Source: Winogradskyella arenosi
Lineage (GTDB): Bacteria; Bacteroidota; Bacteroidia; Flavobacteriales; Flavobacteriaceae
Reading direction: 5' to 3'
NCBI RefSeq assembly: GCF_003337305.1
Contig: NZ_QPJO01000001.1
Location: forward strand, 955,203-1,019,202
DNA: 64,000 nucleotides
Under the pieces are notes generated by a model. The model did no database searches and was not told the DNA's origin. It was given only the letters and a program-made list of their open reading frames with translations. A program made the translations under genes and the position numbers. Each line of letters opens with the position of its first letter. Position 1 is the first letter of the stretch. Below, piece by piece: positions 44,742-53,922 of this stretch.

Positions 44742-47700
44742 ATGAGAAAAAACTACTTACTGCTACTTTTTGTAATGCTTTGCTTAAGTGCAGGTGCTCA
44801 AACGGTCTTAATTGATGACGTTACCTTAGGGGTTACTTCTAATTCTTACCAAGAATCTCCCATTGATGCTGATGATAATTATTCTTATTCGCAAAATATC
44901 TATTTGCAGTCAGAAATTAATCAAGCCGGTACCATTTCTAAAATTACATTTTATACCAACGGAAATTTAGAAAACTCCAACGATCTTGTGGTGTATATGG
45001 CAGAAACGACTAACGATGTGCTAGAGTCGACCTCAGGATGGTTGCCTTTAGAAGACTTAACGCAAGTTTATGCTGGGACAGTAAGCGTATTTAATAATGA
45101 GGTGAGTATTATTTTAGATACCCCTTTTGCTTATTCTAATATGGCAAATTTAATGATTGCTGTAGATGAAAACCAAGAGGGTAGTGATACGAACGATTTT
45201 ATAAGCCATAATTTAGGATATTCTGCAGCATACGGTAGAGTTTTACATTACGGCAATAATACTACCAATCCAGATCCGGCTGCGCCACCAACAGGAGTTT
45301 TAGATTATTATAGAGCCAATATAGAGCTCGATTTTAATACAATTTCATGTTTACCACCGAGTGCTATTGAAATCTCAGATCTTACGGCATCTTCTCTAAA
45401 TGTAAATTGGACGTCTGCCGCAACATCATGGGATTATGTGGTGCAAATTGCAGGAACTGAGAATCCTGATGCTGCAACCACAGTAGAAACCACGTCTAAT
45501 GCTATTGAAATTACAGGTTTAACCTCTAATACGGCTTATGAATTATATCTAAGAGCAGATTGCGACACTGATGGGGTAAGTGAATGGGTAGGGCCACTTT
45601 ATTTTAGAACGAGCTGTGGTGTTATTGCTGATTTTAGTGAGAATTTTGATGCCATGCCAGACGATTTAGACACGCCTTACTGTTGGTCTACTATTTCAAC
45701 GTCTACCGGAACCGCACCATCTATAAAAGTGAATGCAAGTAGTTCACAATCGTATTCTCCAGAAAATTATTATGAAATGGTGTTAAGCGCCGATGATACG
45801 GTTTATTTAATTTCTCCAGAGAGCACTACGATTGCCGATGGAACACAACGTGTGGAATTTGCAGCCAAAGTAAACTCTACCAGTTCAGGAGATACGACGT
45901 TTAAAGTAGGTTTAATGTCAGACCCTACGGATGCTTCCACCTTTTTAGAATTAAGTTCTTATTTATTGAGTAATTCTTCTGAAAACACTAATAATTACGC
46001 ACTGTATGCGGTAAACATCCCTTATGACGCTACAAGAACCTATTTGGCTTTTCATCCTGAAACCACATCAACCTATAACAAAACGGTGTATTTAGATAAT
46101 ATCGTACTTACCGCTCAACCAACGTGTTTTGAGTTATTAGATGTTACAGCCTCTAATATTAGTGCTACCGCTTTTGATCTTAATTTAACCTTAGATTCTC
46201 AAACCCAAACGGAATGGGAAATTATTGTAAAGCAAACTGATCTAAACTTTAATCCGGCTTTAGAAACAGCACTAGTGAGTAATAGTTTAACAACAAATAT
46301 TACGGTAGACTCTGATGGTAATGCATTAATCCCTAATAGCCCATACCGTATTTTTGTACGTGCCCAATGTGAGGCTACAGGAAGTGAAGGCTCGGGGTAT
46401 AGTACCTGGTTTGGACCTTATGATACACGAACCGGTTGTGCAGCATTTACAGCGAATTTTACAGAAGGTTTTGAAGGCTATGAGGATGGCGATTTTCCAT
46501 TCTGCTGGAATAAAATCACAGACTCTACAGGCTCTGAATTGGCCGAGGTAAACAGCTCTTCATCTTATGCGCATACGGGAGAAAATGCTATAATTTTTAA
46601 TCCTGGAAACGATGCCAATGCCACGATGTTGTTAATCTTACCAGAATTTCCTGCTGTTAATGATGGGACACGTCGATTAGAGTTTTTTGCAAAACAGAAT
46701 TCTAGCTCTGCTCCATTTGCCGATTTAATTATTGGTACAATGAGTGATCCAACAGATGCGTCTACGTTTGAAGCAGTTTCAACAGTTTCAATAACCGCAG
46801 GAGGATTTAGTTCTGAATTTTTAGAATATGGTGTTAACCTTCCAATGCATTCCGATGCAGATGCCTATGTGGCGATTAAGCATGGTGTTGGTGAAGCGGC
46901 TAACAGAACCATTTATATTGATGATGTGGCCATTGTAAGCCAACCAACATGTTTGGAGGTGGTTGATGTTGAGGTGACTAATGTATCCACAATGACAGCA
47001 GATGCAACTTGGAGTTTAAATACCGGACAAACCGATTGGCAGTACGTGGTGCAAGCTTCAGGAACAGAAAATCTTGATGCAGCAACACCTGTAGATGTGA
47101 CGTCAAATTCTATTACTATTTCAGATTTAGATAGTAATACGGCTTATGAATTATTTATAAGAGCAAATTGTGGAACGGATGGATTTAGTGTGTGGTCAGA
47201 CCCTGTATACTTTAGAACGAGCTGTGGTGTTATTGCTGATTTTAGTGAGAATTTTGATGCCATGCCAGACGATTTAGAAACGCCTTACTGTTGGTCTACT
47301 ATTGCAACGTCTACCGGAACCGCACCATCTATAAAAGTGAATGCAAGTAGTTCACAATCGTATTCTCCAGAAAATTATTACGAAATGGCCTTAAGTGCAG
47401 ATGATACCGTTTATTTAATCTCTCCAGAGAGCACTACGATTGCCGATGGAACACAACGTGTGGAATTTGCAGCCAAAGTAAACTCTACCAGTTCAGGAGA
47501 TACAACGTTTAAAGTAGGTTTAATGTCAGACCCTACGGATGCTTCCACCTTTTTAGAATTAAGTTCTTATTTATTGAGTAATTCTTCTGAAAACACTAAT
47601 AATTACGCGCTTTATGCGGTAAACATCCCTTATGACGCTACAAGAACCTATTTGGCTTTTCATCCAGAAACCACATCAACCTATAATAAAACGGTGTATT

Positions 47701-48806
47701 TAGATAATATCGTACTTACCGCTCAACCAACGTGTTTTGAGTTATTAGATGTTACAGCTTCTAATATTAGTGCTACCGCTTTTGATCTTAATTTAACTTT
47801 AGACTCTCAAACCCAAACGGAATGGGAAATTATTGTAAAGCAAACTGATCTAAACTTTAATCCGGCTTTAGAAACAGCACTAGTGAGTAATAGTTTAACA
47901 ACAAATATTACGGTAGACTCTGATGGTAATGCATTAATCCCTAATAGCCCATACCGTATTTTTGTACGTGCCCAATGTGAGGCTACAGGAAGTGAAGGCT
48001 CGGGGTATAGTGCCTGGTTTGGACCTTATGATACAAGAACGGGTTGTGCAGCATTTACAGCGAATTTTACAGAAGGTTTTGAAGGCTATGAGGATGGCGA
48101 TTTTCCATTCTGCTGGAATAAAATCACAGACTCTACAGGCTCTGAATTGGCCGAGGTAAACAGCTCTACATCTTATGCGCATACGGGAGAAAATGCTATA
48201 ATTTTCAACCCTGGAAACGATGCCAATGCCACGATGTTGTTAATCTTACCAGAATTTCCTGGAATTAATGATGGATCACATAGACTTGAGTTCTTTGCAA
48301 AACAGAGTTCTGCTTATGCACCTTTTGCCGATTTAATTATTGGTACAATGAGTGATCCAACAGATGCGTCTACGTTTGAAGCCATTTCAACTGTATCTAT
48401 TACTTCTGGTGGTGGATATAATGTAGAATTTTTAGAATATGCTGTAGACCTTCCATTACATGCTGATGGTGATGCTTATGTTGCAATTAAGCATGCTGTA
48501 GGAGAAGCGTCAAATAGAACAATATATATTGATGATGTTACTATTACCGATGTGAGTTTAGGAGTGAATGATTTTGATCTTAATTCTTCATTAGTACTTT
48601 ATCCAAATCCTGTTACACACACTTTAAATATTGAAGGAGATCATATTGAAACCCTTACCATAATGGATATTAACGGGAAGCGCATAATGACACAGGCGAC
48701 TTCAAACAACCGTGTGAATGTTTCAAATTTAGAATCTGGAATGTACTTTTTAAAGGTTACAGATACAAAAGGAAATAGTGTTATTAAAAAGTTTGTTAAG
48801 GCGTAA
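44742..48806 (+). CDS. Large secreted T9SS cargo protein with alternating FnIII and MAM-like domains
   Basis: This 1354-residue protein has a signal peptide (MRKNYLLLLFVMLCLSAGAQ). After an N-terminal sandwich (about 20-200) come alternating fibronectin-III-like domains (AIEISDLTASSLNVNWTSAA, NTAYELYLRADC) and jelly-roll domains of MAM or cleaved-adhesin type (CGVIADFSENFDAMPDDL, CAAFTANFTEGFEGYEDG). The block of four domains occurs twice with a period of 536 residues. The last 80 residues form a T9SS type A sorting domain (LYPNPVTHTLNIEG, LESGMYFLKVTD). It is likely a surface adhesin or matrix protein. No enzyme domain is present. It is transcribed divergently from another T9SS cargo gene and ends at a strong terminator. 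Confidence 0.85.
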   Translation: MRKNYLLLLFVMLCLSAGAQTVLIDDVTLGVTSNSYQESPIDADDNYSYSQNIYLQSEINQAGTISKITFYTNGNLENSNDLVVYMAETTNDVLESTSGWLPLEDLTQVYAGTVSVFNNEVSIILDTPFAYSNMANLMIAVDENQEGSDTNDFISHNLGYSAAYGRVLHYGNNTTNPDPAAPPTGVLDYYRANIELDFNTISCLPPSAIEISDLTASSLNVNWTSAATSWDYVVQIAGTENPDAATTVETTSNAIEITGLTSNTAYELYLRADCDTDGVSEWVGPLYFRTSCGVIADFSENFDAMPDDLDTPYCWSTISTSTGTAPSIKVNASSSQSYSPENYYEMVLSADDTVYLISPESTTIADGTQRVEFAAKVNSTSSGDTTFKVGLMSDPTDASTFLELSSYLLSNSSENTNNYALYAVNIPYDATRTYLAFHPETTSTYNKTVYLDNIVLTAQPTCFELLDVTASNISATAFDLNLTLDSQTQTEWEIIVKQTDLNFNPALETALVSNSLTTNITVDSDGNALIPNSPYRIFVRAQCEATGSEGSGYSTWFGPYDTRTGCAAFTANFTEGFEGYEDGDFPFCWNKITDSTGSELAEVNSSSSYAHTGENAIIFNPGNDANATMLLILPEFPAVNDGTRRLEFFAKQNSSSAPFADLIIGTMSDPTDASTFEAVSTVSITAGGFSSEFLEYGVNLPMHSDADAYVAIKHGVGEAANRTIYIDDVAIVSQPTCLEVVDVEVTNVSTMTADATWSLNTGQTDWQYVVQASGTENLDAATPVDVTSNSITISDLDSNTAYELFIRANCGTDGFSVWSDPVYFRTSCGVIADFSENFDAMPDDLETPYCWSTIATSTGTAPSIKVNASSSQSYSPENYYEMALSADDTVYLISPESTTIADGTQRVEFAAKVNSTSSGDTTFKVGLMSDPTDASTFLELSSYLLSNSSENTNNYALYAVNIPYDATRTYLAFHPETTSTYNKTVYLDNIVLTAQPTCFELLDVTASNISATAFDLNLTLDSQTQTEWEIIVKQTDLNFNPALETALVSNSLTTNITVDSDGNALIPNSPYRIFVRAQCEATGSEGSGYSAWFGPYDTRTGCAAFTANFTEGFEGYEDGDFPFCWNKITDSTGSELAEVNSSTSYAHTGENAIIFNPGNDANATMLLILPEFPGINDGSHRLEFFAKQSSAYAPFADLIIGTMSDPTDASTFEAISTVSITSGGGYNVEFLEYAVDLPLHADGDAYVAIKHAVGEASNRTIYIDDVTITDVSLGVNDFDLNSSLVLYPNPVTHTLNIEGDHIETLTIMDINGKRIMTQATSNNRVNVSNLESGMYFLKVTDTKGNSVIKKFVKA
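45603..46783 (+). repeat. Long internal direct repeat, copy 1
   Basis: About 1.18 kb of the large T9SS gene that recurs at 47211-48391 with an exact offset of 1608 bases and no indels noticed. Differences are scattered single bases and a few short clusters. It encodes two MAM-like domains and the FnIII domain between them. Confidence 0.9.
47211..48391 (+). repeat. Long internal direct repeat, copy 2
   Basis: Second copy of the repeat at 45603-46783. The DNA between copies (46784-47210) encodes a more diverged end of a MAM-like domain and an FnIII domain, so similarity drops sharply at both edges, which fits gene conversion or a recent duplication of part of an older one. Confidence 0.9.
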
Positions 48807-48838
48807 GGATAAATAGCAAATTAATCCGTTCTTAACTT

Positions 48839-48868
48839 AAAAGCAGCTAATTTATTAGCTGCTTTTTT
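48839..48868. terminator. Bidirectional terminator between convergent genes
   Basis: AAAAGCAGCTAA and TTAGCTGCTTTT form a perfect 12-pair stem around TTTA, followed by further T. It separates the large T9SS gene from the first response-regulator gene on the other strand. Confidence 0.9.
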
Positions 48869-48876
48869 AATTTTAT

Positions 48877-49587
48877 TTAGTTATAATTATTGTCAATCCG
48901 AAATTCTAATCCGGCACCGCGATAACTTTTTATGGAAATGGAAGGGTCGGCTTTTAAATGTTTTCGTATTCTAGAAATAAATACATCCATACTTCGGCCT
49001 GAAAAGAAATTACTATGGCCCCAAACCTTCGCTAAAATTTCTTCTCGCGGTATTAAGGTATTCTTATTTTTAAACAAGAAATAAATGAGTTGTGCTTCTT
49101 TTTCTGTGATTTTAGAGGTGGTCTCTGCAAGGGTTAAAGTGAGATTAACAACGTCTAATTGAAAGTTAGCAATGCTAATAAGACTTTCGTTTTCGGTATC
49201 TAGACGAATTGTTTTTTGCTGTGTGGTTCGTTTTATAATATTATTAATCCGCAGAATAAGTTCTTCAACCTCAAAAGGCTTGGTAATATAGTCGTCGGCG
49301 CCCAAACTGAGTCCCTTTATACGGTCTTCTTTAGTTTTTCTGGCCGTAACAAATAGAAAAGGAGTTTCATTGTTAATTTTTGAAATCTTTCTGGAGAGTT
49401 GAAACCCATCCATTAAAGGCATCATTACATCTATGATGCAGATATCATAGGTATGCATTTTAAATAATTCTAAAGCCTCTGTGCCATCTTTGGCCCATAT
49501 AACTTCAAACTTATTCAGTTCTAAATATTTTTTTAAGGCAGCACCAAAATCAATGTCATCATCAGCCAGTAAGATTCTCTTTTCCAT
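48877..49587 (-). CDS. OmpR-family response regulator (pair 1)
   Basis: This 236-residue protein has a receiver domain at 1-120 with acidic pocket LLADDDID, phospho-acceptor Asp53 in ICIIDVMMPLMDG and Lys in DDYITKPFE. A winged-helix DNA-binding domain follows at about 135-232 (LTEKEAQLI-like ITEKEAQLIYFLFKNKN, GRSMDVFISRIRKHLK). OmpR-type proteins usually bind as dimers on direct repeats about 10-11 bases apart. Its start overlaps the end of the kinase gene by 26 bases. It is paralogous to the regulator at 51103-51786. Confidence 0.94.
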   Translation of the reverse strand: MEKRILLADDDIDFGAALKKYLELNKFEVIWAKDGTEALELFKMHTYDICIIDVMMPLMDGFQLSRKISKINNETPFLFVTARKTKEDRIKGLSLGADDYITKPFEVEELILRINNIIKRTTQQKTIRLDTENESLISIANFQLDVVNLTLTLAETTSKITEKEAQLIYFLFKNKNTLIPREEILAKVWGHSNFFSGRSMDVFISRIRKHLKADPSISIKSYRGAGLEFRIDNNYN

Positions 49588-50965
49588 GATTAGTAGGGAT
49601 TTTCAAAAAGAACGTTGAGCCTTGTTTTTCTTTGCTTTCAACATCTATAATTCCATGGTGAGCTTTTATAATCTGACTGCAATAATAAAGCCCTAAACCT
49701 AAGCCTTTATAATCATGCTTGTTCTTTTCACTCAACCTATAGAATTTATCAAATATAAGTTTTTTATTCTTTTTTGAAATTCCGATGCCATTATCCGATA
49801 TGGTTATTACACTGTAGGCTTTTATAGTCTTTAATTCAACCTTAAGCACAGTGCCTTCAAACTTAACCGCGTTATTTAAAACATTGATGATAGCCGTACT
49901 GATAAAAAACTTATCAATTAAAATAGGAGTATCGGAAGGTTCTATGACTCGTAAAAGCTGAATTCTTTGGGGTAAGGTTAATGAAAAATCATCACAAACT
50001 TCATCTATAAATTCAGAAAGCAATACCGGTTCTAAGTGAAGATTAATATGGTTGTAACCTAAGCTATTATCTACAACCTGATCAATAAGGTTTTGAAGCC
50101 GTTTATTTTGTCTGTTAATAGTAGCAATAGCTTCATCTGAAATGGTTTTATCATCTTTAGCGTATTTGTTAGTTAAGGTTTTTGTGGCAATAGATAAGGT
50201 GGCCAAAGGCGTTTTAAGCTCGTGAGTAATATTATTAATAAAATCGGTTTTAATCTCCGAGATCCGTTTAATCTTTAAGAGATTTCTAATGGAGTAGCTG
50301 ACTAAGGTGATAATAAATACAAAGAGTAAAAAAGCAACGAATAAAAGCAGCAGTAGTTTTTTTAGCATGATGCTATCCCAATCAATTATTTTCATGTAGA
50401 GGCTTGCTCTGTAGGTAATAACTACGGTTTCTAGATTTCCACTGGCATTGGTAAAGCCTTTATCAAAAGACCAGTTCCATGCGTTAATTAAATAGCCTTC
50501 GTCTACAGGGAAATCGGTTCCTAATAAAAAGAGATCAGGGTCTTCGTTTTCGGCTAAAATCGTTTCCTTTTCGCCATTTTCATAGGTAAATAGTATTAAG
50601 GAAGCAGACCGTTTAAACAGAACATTTTCATGCAAGCCGAAGTGTTCAGCACCTTCTTTAAAATAGTCTAAGAAACCTTTATTACTTTCATTAGCAGCAT
50701 TTTTTAAGGTTTGTATAAGTGCTTCTTTATTAATTTGGCCTTTGCGGTACTCGGGGATTTTATCTACAAATTCAGTACGGTAAGCCCATGAAATGGAGTC
50801 TACATAAGGGTTTTGTACAATGCTGCCTATTGTCATTCTAGATTCTACGGCAAAACTATTTTTCCTTAGATCATAGGTATTAAAAATTAAATACCCTTGC
50901 ATGGTCGTTAGGGCTATTAATGTAAAAATAGCTCCAGCAATCAGTGTTTTAGATTTTATTTGCAT
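49562..50965 (-). CDS. Membrane sensor histidine kinase (pair 1)
   Basis: This 467-residue kinase has a membrane helix at about 8-28, a periplasmic sensor region of about 180 residues, and a second helix at about 213-236 (LLLLLFVAFLLFVFIITLVS). The HisKA helix carries His248 in NNITHELKTPLATLS. The ATPase domain has NVLNNAVKFEG (N-box), ISDNGIGISKKNKKLIFDKF (G1 and F boxes) and GLGLGLYYC (G2). The periplasmic region matches no sensor fold I recognise. It is followed by its regulator gene and closely resembles the kinase of pair 2 in its cytoplasmic half. A TTAAC repeat pair lies 49-66 bases upstream, suggesting autoregulation. Confidence 0.94.
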   Translation of the reverse strand: MQIKSKTLIAGAIFTLIALTTMQGYLIFNTYDLRKNSFAVESRMTIGSIVQNPYVDSISWAYRTEFVDKIPEYRKGQINKEALIQTLKNAANESNKGFLDYFKEGAEHFGLHENVLFKRSASLILFTYENGEKETILAENEDPDLFLLGTDFPVDEGYLINAWNWSFDKGFTNASGNLETVVITYRASLYMKIIDWDSIMLKKLLLLLFVAFLLFVFIITLVSYSIRNLLKIKRISEIKTDFINNITHELKTPLATLSIATKTLTNKYAKDDKTISDEAIATINRQNKRLQNLIDQVVDNSLGYNHINLHLEPVLLSEFIDEVCDDFSLTLPQRIQLLRVIEPSDTPILIDKFFISTAIINVLNNAVKFEGTVLKVELKTIKAYSVITISDNGIGISKKNKKLIFDKFYRLSEKNKHDYKGLGLGLYYCSQIIKAHHGIIDVESKEKQGSTFFLKIPTNHGKENLTG

Positions 50966-51013
50966 AGCGACAATGTACCATAAATGCGTAAACTGTGTAA
51001 AGCAGCCTTAGGT

Positions 51014-51031
51014 GTTAACTTATTATTAACC
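51014..51031 (-). promoter_or_regulatory. TTAAC repeat pair upstream of kinase gene 1
   Basis: GTTAAC (51014-51019) and ATTAAC (51025-51030) start 11 bases apart in TTAACTTATTATTAACC, nearly the same string as at 44620-44636. It sits in the 137-base gap between the two kinase/regulator pairs and is a candidate site for either OmpR-type protein. Confidence 0.45.
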
Positions 51032-51102
51032 GTAGCCAAAAGACATTATGGTTTTTTAAATGTCGAAGATACCTAAAATATTACAGAGAAGTTTTCAATG
51101 GT

Positions 51103-51786
51103 TTAATCCGTAAGTTTATACCCAAAGCCACGGACATTAATAATCTGTAGGGTGTTATCTTTAGAAAGTTTTTTACGGAGTTTGCTAATAAAAACATCCA
51201 TACTTCGGGCAGAGAAAAAATCGTCAGTACCCCAAAGTTTGTTTAAAATCACAGAACGCTCTAAAACGCGATTCTTGTTTTTTATCAGATGAAACAAGAG
51301 GTGCGCTTCTCTATGGGTGAGTTGGACATGGTCACCCTCTTTAAATTTAAGATGCTGTTTAGGAAAATCGAATGTGTAATTGCCAATAGTAATGACTTCT
51401 GAATGTGTTTGAGTTTTTGTTCGACTCACAAGATTATAAACCCTAACAATTAGCTCTTCAATACTAAATGGCTTTTTTAAATAATCGTTTCCACCAATTG
51501 AGAAGCCTTCAACCACGTCTGTAGTTTGCGACTTGGCAGTTAAAAATATGATGGGAATCGTATCGTCTATGGCTCTAATTTCTTTAGCTAAGGTAAATCC
51601 ATCTTTTTTGGGCATCATTACGTCTAGAACTAAAATTTCTGGGGATTCAGATTTATATTTTTCAAAAGCTTTATCGCCGTTTTCGCAAAGAATGACTTCA
51701 AAATCTCGTGTTTCTAGACTTTCTTTGAGTATTTGTCCTAATGCCGCTTCATCTTCGGCCAATAGCAATTTGATTTTATCAGCCAT
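51103..51786 (-). CDS. OmpR-family response regulator (pair 2)
   Basis: This 227-residue regulator has a receiver with LLAEDEAALG, phospho-acceptor Asp55 in ILVLDVMMPKKDG, and Lys in NDYLKKPFSIEE. The winged-helix domain at about 130-227 has HVQLTHREAHLLFHLIKNKN and ARSMDVFISKLRKKL. It overlaps the kinase gene upstream by 8 bases, so the pair is translationally linked. Its recognition helix region (SARSMDVFISKLRKKL) is very close to that of pair 1 (SGRSMDVFISRIRKHL), so both may bind similar sites. Confidence 0.94.
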   Translation of the reverse strand: MADKIKLLLAEDEAALGQILKESLETRDFEVILCENGDKAFEKYKSESPEILVLDVMMPKKDGFTLAKEIRAIDDTIPIIFLTAKSQTTDVVEGFSIGGNDYLKKPFSIEELIVRVYNLVSRTKTQTHSEVITIGNYTFDFPKQHLKFKEGDHVQLTHREAHLLFHLIKNKNRVLERSVILNKLWGTDDFFSARSMDVFISKLRKKLSKDNTLQIINVRGFGYKLTD

Positions 51787-53317
51787 TTGGAAGAGAGATT
51801 TTAAATGTGGTTAAATTTTCATGAAGTTCTAAGCTTATAGACCCATTGTGCTTGTCAATAATAGTTCTGCTGTAATATAAACCAATACCAAAGCCTTTTA
51901 CATCATGTGTATTGCCTTTTGGTACGCGATAGAATTTATCGAAAATCTGGTCTTTATTTGCCTTAGTTAAGCTGCTTCCGTTGTCTGAAATTAGAATGTC
52001 AAAATTATTGCTCTTTGGCAATAAGTCAATGGTTATAATATCTCCACCATATTTTATAGCATTATCTAACACATTATTTAATGCGTTTTCGATATGAAAA
52101 ATATCAGCATTAATAACCAAACTTTCAAGCTGTATAGTGTTATTAAATGTTTTATCTGGAAATTGCATTTTATATCTATTAATTAAGGCTTCAAGTAATG
52201 TGATAAGTTCAAATTTTTCCTTGTTCAGTTCTAAACTGTCACTATCTAAGGTTGCGGTTTCTAATAGTTTCTCGACCATAATATTCAACTTTCCTAATTG
52301 CTCCGAAGACATGTTCAGGTATTTTTTTGTTTTGGCTTTATCGTCAATAGCATTAAAATTGCTAATACTTTCTAATGCTGCACTAATGGTGGCAATTGGG
52401 GTTTTAAACTCGTGAGTAATATTACTAATAAGGTCATTTTTAACTTCGGCGAGTTGCTTTTGGTGTTTAATGATTTTTAATAGGTAGAATAGACAACTTA
52501 TTATGGCTAAAACCAAGAGGGTTGAAATTAAGATGCCTCCGACCATACGATATAAAATAGCTTTGGTGGTGTTGGTAAATAAAATGGTTAAAAATGTGCC
52601 TTTTGGAAGGAATCTAGATTTTGTGTCTGTTTGCAAATAATCATCAGACATATGGTTAGGGGTAAATTCTGGTAAGGATCGGTTTACGCTAAAATAATCA
52701 ACGTCACGTTGGATGTCTTTATAATCTAAATAAAAGTCGACATTGATGCTTTTGCGTTCTAATTCTTCAGCTATTAATCCTTCAACAGCCTTTACGTCAA
52801 GTGTGTCATTTTTTATTGAAATCATCACTTTAGAGGTCAGAAATTCGGCATTTTTTAAATTAACGTCTTTATCATCGGTTTTTAAACTATCTATTTTTAA
52901 TTTAAGTTGATCTATTGATCCGGGATTGTGTATTTTATTGTGAGCTTCTGACATTGAATCGGCCTTATGCCCTCTAAAGATTGTTATCCCTTCAATCGAA
53001 TTTGTATCCAAAGCATCGAGGTTGGTGAACTCTTTATTAGATTCATCAATGTTTTTTAAAAATTTTTCCAGCTCACCACTATCTTCGAATGCATTTTTTT
53101 GTCGGTCGCCTTCAAGAATAAAACCAAAAGTAGTGCGCTCTGCTAAAGCTGTATAATAATCATCTACCGCTTTATCTAAACTAATCTGCACGTCATTGAT
53201 TAGCTGTTGTTTATTGGTCTGGTAGTTTTTATAGTTCCAATAGACTTGTATCCCAATCGTAGCCATAATTACAGCAATAATGGTGTATAAAATCCATTGG
53301 TATCTTTTATTGTTCAT
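51779..53317 (-). CDS. Membrane sensor histidine kinase (pair 2)
   Basis: This 512-residue kinase has a first membrane helix at about 9-28, a periplasmic region of about 230 residues rich in Asp and Lys, and a second helix at about 262-285 (MVGGILISTLLVLAIISCLF). His302 lies in SNITHEFKTPIATIS. The ATPase domain has NVLDNAIKYGG, ISDNGSSLTKANKDQIFDKF and VKGFGIGLYYS. The G1 box is altered (DNGSSL instead of DNGxGI), which may lower kinase activity or favour phosphatase activity. It is divergent from the operon of GLPGLI genes, separated by 212 bases that contain the GTTAAC array, so it probably controls that operon. Confidence 0.93.
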   Translation of the reverse strand: MNNKRYQWILYTIIAVIMATIGIQVYWNYKNYQTNKQQLINDVQISLDKAVDDYYTALAERTTFGFILEGDRQKNAFEDSGELEKFLKNIDESNKEFTNLDALDTNSIEGITIFRGHKADSMSEAHNKIHNPGSIDQLKLKIDSLKTDDKDVNLKNAEFLTSKVMISIKNDTLDVKAVEGLIAEELERKSINVDFYLDYKDIQRDVDYFSVNRSLPEFTPNHMSDDYLQTDTKSRFLPKGTFLTILFTNTTKAILYRMVGGILISTLLVLAIISCLFYLLKIIKHQKQLAEVKNDLISNITHEFKTPIATISAALESISNFNAIDDKAKTKKYLNMSSEQLGKLNIMVEKLLETATLDSDSLELNKEKFELITLLEALINRYKMQFPDKTFNNTIQLESLVINADIFHIENALNNVLDNAIKYGGDIITIDLLPKSNNFDILISDNGSSLTKANKDQIFDKFYRVPKGNTHDVKGFGIGLYYSRTIIDKHNGSISLELHENLTTFKISLPNG

Positions 53318-53438
53318 GTTTCATGTGTTGATATGTATTGTTTTTTACAGTCGCATGGTACATCCATATTATTACTTCATTAGGTGTCAAAATCTAGATA
53401 TGGATGTTTCAAATGTATAACGATATTATTTAGTAAAA

Positions 53439-53501
53439 GTTAACGGTTAACACACGTTAACACTAGTTAACCTAAAAGCCCGTTCTTAGGGGGCATATTT
53501 G
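53439..53501 (+). promoter_or_regulatory. Four-copy GTTAAC array and -7 box upstream of the GLPGLI operon
   Basis: GTTAAC occurs at 53439, 53446, 53456 and 53466; the last three starts are 10 bases apart. CATATTTG at 53494-53501 is one base off the TAnnTTTG consensus, and no TTG exists at the expected -33 place, which the last repeat nearly overlaps. This is the layout of an activator-dependent promoter, with predicted start near 53508. The divergent kinase gene starts at 53317. Confidence 0.6.
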
Positions 53502-53529
53502 TAACATATTAATCATAAAACTATAAAAA

Positions 53530-53922
53530 ATGAAATCAAAAATTCGTGACTATTTTAGTCCAAAAAAAGCGTGCACTTATTTAGTATTATTAATTACTGT
53601 TGTTGGATATAGTCAGTCTAAAGTTGAGGAAAATACACTAAAAATGGATGGGATTAATATTGAAGTTACAATTGATTCAGTTGAAGACCTCGAATCTACT
53701 TTTAAACCGGAGGATATAGATGAGCTATTTAAAATGATGACTAATAATGAAGAATTGAGTCTTACTTTAAACTGTAGTTTTTCAGAGGTTAAGAATAATT
53801 TAAAAGGTAGCATGACGTATTCTGTTATAGGACGTACCAATGAAAAAGCAAAATTTCTAAAGAATATTGAAAAAATAAAGGCCACTGCATTGAAATTTTA
53901 TAATCTTAAAAACAGAAGATAA
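53530..53922 (+). CDS. Small exported protein of unknown function, first gene of the GLPGLI operon
   Basis: This 130-residue protein has an N-terminal hydrophobic segment after a basic start (residues 12-28, CTYLVLLITVVGYSQ), consistent with a signal peptide. The mature part is a small alpha/beta domain with strands GINIEVTIDSVEDL and LSLTLNCSFSEV, and a basic helical C-terminus. I do not recognise a family. Its stop codon overlaps the ATG of the next gene (TAATG at 53920-53924), so translation of the two is coupled and the products probably work together. Confidence 0.75.
   Translation: MKSKIRDYFSPKKACTYLVLLITVVGYSQSKVEENTLKMDGINIEVTIDSVEDLESTFKPEDIDELFKMMTNNEELSLTLNCSFSEVKNNLKGSMTYSVIGRTNEKAKFLKNIEKIKATALKFYNLKNRR

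Noticed and set aside
46354..48182. Repeated short frames of 65-82 codons inside the large T9SS gene
   Set aside because: They recur because the underlying DNA is duplicated. No start signals or domain features support them.
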